Translations under genes and position numbers: made by a program
Notes under the pieces: generated by a model
Told to the model about the DNA's origin: nothing
The model's input: the letters and a program-made list of their open reading frames with translations, nothing else
Databases searched by the model: none
Part shown: positions 61,714 to 64,000 of the stretch, piece after piece
Layout: each line of letters begins with the position of its first letter
Position numbering within the stretch: position 1 is the stretch's first letter
DNA from: Paraburkholderia silviterrae
GTDB lineage: Bacteria; Pseudomonadota; Gammaproteobacteria; Burkholderiales; Burkholderiaceae
Direction of reading: 5' to 3'
DNA: 64,000 bases
Assembly: GCF_004353915.1 (NCBI RefSeq)
Contig: NZ_SMRP01000014.1
Location: 131,471 to 195,470 of the forward strand

Positions 61714-62385
61714 ATGCGCACCATAGACAAACGACTCAACGCGAAGCTCGCGCCCGTGCTGATCAAGCGCGCGCCCACGCTCACCCTGCCCTACGACGCA
61801 CGCTGCAAGAGCCGCTTCGCGGCCACGCTCGATTCCGGCGAGGAAGTGGGTGTGGTGCTGCCGCGCGGCACGGTGCTGCGCGACGGCGACATGCTCGTGG
61901 CCGACGATGGCGGCCTCGTGCGCGTGATCGCCGCGGCGCAAAGCGTGCTGCGCGTGCGCGCGCCCGACCGCCTCACGCTCACGCGAGCCGCGTATCACCT
62001 CGGCAACCGCCATACGCCCGTGGAAGTGGGCATCGACGAGCTCAAGCTCGAAGCCGACCCGGTGCTCGAAGACATGCTCAAGCGCCTCGGCGCGCAGGTC
62101 GAGCACGCGACGCTGCCGTTCCAGCCCGAGGCGGGTGCCTATAGTGGTCAACTCGGTGGCGGCCATCGCCATGGCCACGACGAGACTTTCGCGGAAGATT
62201 ACGCGCTCGCGCAGCGCGTGTTCGACGAGCATCACGGGCATGCGCACGATCACGGGCACGCGCACGGCCACGATCACAACCATGGCGACCCTGGCCCTGG
62301 CGGTCACGTCCACGACGCGGATTGCGGCCACGATCACGGTCATTGCGACGGCCACGCGCACGACCACAGCCATGAACATCGCTGA
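61714..62385 (+). CDS. ureE: Urease accessory nickel metallochaperone UreE
   Basis: 223 residues. N-terminal peptide-binding domain (CKSRFAATLDSGEEVGVVLP, about 30-50) and a metal-binding domain with YHLGNRHTPVEV. The last 70 residues are a His/Asp-rich tail (HHGHAHDHGHAHGHDHNHG plus more, with two cysteines near the end), about 25 histidines, suited to storing nickel. The GGCGAGTACTGATATG around the start repeats a sequence found at the urtC start. Overlaps ureF by 14 bases. Confidence 0.95.
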   Translation: MRTIDKRLNAKLAPVLIKRAPTLTLPYDARCKSRFAATLDSGEEVGVVLPRGTVLRDGDMLVADDGGLVRVIAAAQSVLRVRAPDRLTLTRAAYHLGNRHTPVEVGIDELKLEADPVLEDMLKRLGAQVEHATLPFQPEAGAYSGQLGGGHRHGHDETFAEDYALAQRVFDEHHGHAHDHGHAHGHDHNHGDPGPGGHVHDADCGHDHGHCDGHAHDHSHEHR

Positions 62386-63052
62386 GCTCACCGCCCTGCT
62401 GCATCTCGCTTCGCCGGCGTTGCCGATAGGCGCGTTCAGCTATTCGCAGGGGCTCGAAGCGGCCATCGACGCCGGACTCGTCGCCAACGCCGACGACGCC
62501 GCGCGCTGGATCGCGAGTGGCTTGGCAAACGTGCTCGCGCCCGGCGAGCTGCCCTTCATCGCGCATCAGCTCGAGCGCTGGCGCACGCATGACGCCCGCG
62601 CGCTGATCGAGGCCAACGAGGAATTCGTTGCGAGCCGCGAATCGGCGGAGCTGCGCCGCGAGACCTCGCAAATGGGCTGGTCGCTGCGCCAGCTTTGCGC
62701 GCAGCTCGAATGGGGCGACGCCGCGAGACGCGAGACACTCGAACGCATGACGCCCATCGCACAGCCGACGGCGTTCGCGTTCGCGGCCTTCGCGCACGAT
62801 GCCGCGGCTGACGCCACGCTCGCCGCCTACGCGTTCAGCTGGGTCGAGAACCAGGTCGCAGCCGCGCTCAAGGCCGTGCCGCTCGGGCAGCTCGCGGGAC
62901 AGCGCATCGTAGTCGCGCTGCGGCCGGCCATCGAAAGCGCGGTCGCGCGCGCGCTCGCCACCCCGCCCGACTCGCTCAACACCTTCGCGCCGCAGCTCGG
63001 CATTCTCAGCGCGCGGCACGAATCGCAATACTCACGGCTCTTTCGCTCCTAG
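62372..63052 (+). CDS. ureF: Urease accessory protein UreF
   Basis: 226 residues, all-helical. LHLASPALPIGAFSYSQGLE (about 10-29) is the UreF signature and the C-terminal HESQYSRLFRS matches the conserved UreF tail that contacts UreD. Acts as a GTPase-gating partner of UreG during nickel insertion. Starts inside the His-rich 3' end of ureE, so translation is coupled. Confidence 0.95.
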   Translation: MNIAELTALLHLASPALPIGAFSYSQGLEAAIDAGLVANADDAARWIASGLANVLAPGELPFIAHQLERWRTHDARALIEANEEFVASRESAELRRETSQMGWSLRQLCAQLEWGDAARRETLERMTPIAQPTAFAFAAFAHDAAADATLAAYAFSWVENQVAAALKAVPLGQLAGQRIVVALRPAIESAVARALATPPDSLNTFAPQLGILSARHESQYSRLFRS

Positions 63053-63129
63053 CCTCGTTTCGAGGCCGATTGGCAAACGAATCCGCAAACGAATCCGCAA
63101 TCAAACCCGCAGACAAGCTCACACGAACC

Positions 63130-63777
63130 ATGAATTCGCACTCCAAACGCACCAAGAAGCTGCCCCCGCTGCGCGTCGGCGTGGGCGGCCCGGTTGGCTC
63201 CGGCAAGACCACGCTGCTCGAAATGCTCTGCAAGGCCATGCGCGAGCGCTACGACCTCGTCGCCATCACCAACGACATCTACACGAAGGAAGATCAGCGC
63301 CTCCTGACCGTGGCGGGCGCCCTGCCCGCCGAGCGCATCATGGGCGTGGAGACGGGCGGCTGCCCGCACACGGCGATCCGCGAGGACGCGTCGATCAACC
63401 TCGAAGCCGTCGATCAGATGCTCACGCGCTTTCCCGACGCGGACATCGTCTTCATCGAATCGGGCGGCGACAACCTCGCGGCGACCTTCAGCCCCGAGCT
63501 CTCGGACCTCACGATCTACGTGATCGACGTGGCGGGCGGCGAGAAGATTCCGCGCAAGGGTGGCCCCGGTATTACCAAGTCGGACCTGCTTGTCATCAAC
63601 AAGACCGATCTCGCGCCGTTCGTGGGCGCGAACCTCGAAGTGATGGCCTCGGACGCGAAGAAAATGCGCGGCGAGCGTCCGTTCGTGATGTGCAACCTGA
63701 AGGCGCTCGACGGCCTCGATCAGGTGGTTGCGTTTATTGAAAAGCAGGGTTTGTTCATCAAAGAAAATAACAATTAA
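63130..63777 (+). CDS. ureG: Urease accessory GTPase UreG
   Basis: 215 residues from ATG 63130; an in-frame TTG at 63070 would add 20 non-family residues. P-loop GPVGSGKTT (20-28), the nickel-binding Cys78-Pro-His80 (GGCPHTAIRED), IESGGDNLAATFSPEL and the G4-like NKTDL are present. Couples GTP hydrolysis to nickel delivery to urease. 77 bases after ureF; the gap carries AATCCGCAAACG-like direct repeats. Last urease gene in the window. Confidence 0.97.
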   Translation: MNSHSKRTKKLPPLRVGVGGPVGSGKTTLLEMLCKAMRERYDLVAITNDIYTKEDQRLLTVAGALPAERIMGVETGGCPHTAIREDASINLEAVDQMLTRFPDADIVFIESGGDNLAATFSPELSDLTIYVIDVAGGEKIPRKGGPGITKSDLLVINKTDLAPFVGANLEVMASDAKKMRGERPFVMCNLKALDGLDQVVAFIEKQGLFIKENNN

Positions 63778-64000
63778 TCTCCCGCGAGGACGCACTGAGT
63801 AATATATTCCCGGCCACGTCTGGTTATTGGCCCCCGCGGCAAACGTTAAACGTTTGCGCCATATCCTGAATCCTGCTGTCGTGACAGGAGCAAGCCTCAC
63901 GGCCCGCCTCTCCCACGCCCACCATGCGGGTCGGTACATAGCAGTTCAGACTGGTTGGCCGTTCAAGGGGTCAACGGAGGAAGCAAGGCTGTTCAAAACT
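63778..64000. other. Region downstream of ureG to the window end
   Basis: 223 bp without a supported gene. Includes a perfect 9-bp-arm inverted repeat GCAAACGTT-A-AACGTTTGC at 63839-63857, not followed by a T-run, so more like a protein-binding palindrome than a terminator. GGAGGAAGC near 63977 may precede a gene starting beyond the edge. Confidence 0.45.

Overview
ORGANISM. GC-rich chromosomal DNA from a Burkholderiaceae bacterium, most likely Burkholderia sensu lato (Paraburkholderia/Caballeronia type). The evidence is gene content and order: the DUF3460-scpA and panC-panD pairs, zapA followed by 6S RNA and an EVE-domain gene, pepA-holC-DUF2486, lptF-lptG, a cysI-DUF934-cysH-cysD-cysN-cobA sulfate operon, and urtABCDE beside the urease genes. 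Species cannot be fixed from the sequence alone. LAYOUT. 1-4 kb: outer-membrane translocation module tamA-tamB (minus strand; tamB runs off the left edge). 4.4-10 kb: DUF3460-scpA, an outer-membrane protein, pantothenate genes panC-panD, an orphan ParA-type ATPase and a thioesterase. 10-20 kb: cobalamin block with late synthesis/salvage (cobQ, cobU, cbiB, cobD, cobC, cobS, cobT) and uptake (btuF, ABC ATPase, btuC) in two facing transcription units. 20-33 kb: ZapB-like gene-zapA-6S RNA, EVE and SIMPL proteins, lgt, a LysR regulator divergent from ilvD, a small cytochrome c, DUF2486-holC-pepA, and lptFG. 32.7-40.7 kb: sirohaem/sulfate assimilation (CbiX-type chelatase, cobA, cysN, cysD, cysH, DUF934, cysI) with a divergent CysB-type regulator. 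40.7-45.3 kb: branched-chain-amino-acid-type binding protein, a RelB antitoxin with a gutted toxin remnant, pcm, rhodanese and an omega-aminotransferase. 45.7-63.8 kb: urea uptake (urtABCDE), ureD, then about 6.4 kb of foreign or decayed DNA, then ureABCEFG. HOW IT WORKS TOGETHER. UrtABCDE imports urea, UreABC hydrolyses it to ammonia and CO2, and UreDEFG load nickel. Matches to the sigma-54 consensus precede both urtA and ureA, which fits nitrogen-limitation control. The cys genes reduce sulfate to sulfide; CobA makes the precorrin-2 needed for the sirohaem of CysI, and that intermediate also leads towards B12. MOST NOTABLE. The segment between ureD and ureA splits a normally contiguous urease operon. 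It holds a truncated tRNA-Lys 3' end with its terminator (an apparent integration scar), a dead IS1182-like element with perfect 19-bp ends, an apparently intact AT-rich acyltransferase-3 gene, and several frameshifted small genes. A sigma-54 promoter just upstream of ureA could explain how ureABCEFG survives being cut off from the urt promoter. The window also has many short tandem repeats (8-15 bp units), several inside or touching genes (tamA, cobU/cbiB, a zinc-ribbon gene).
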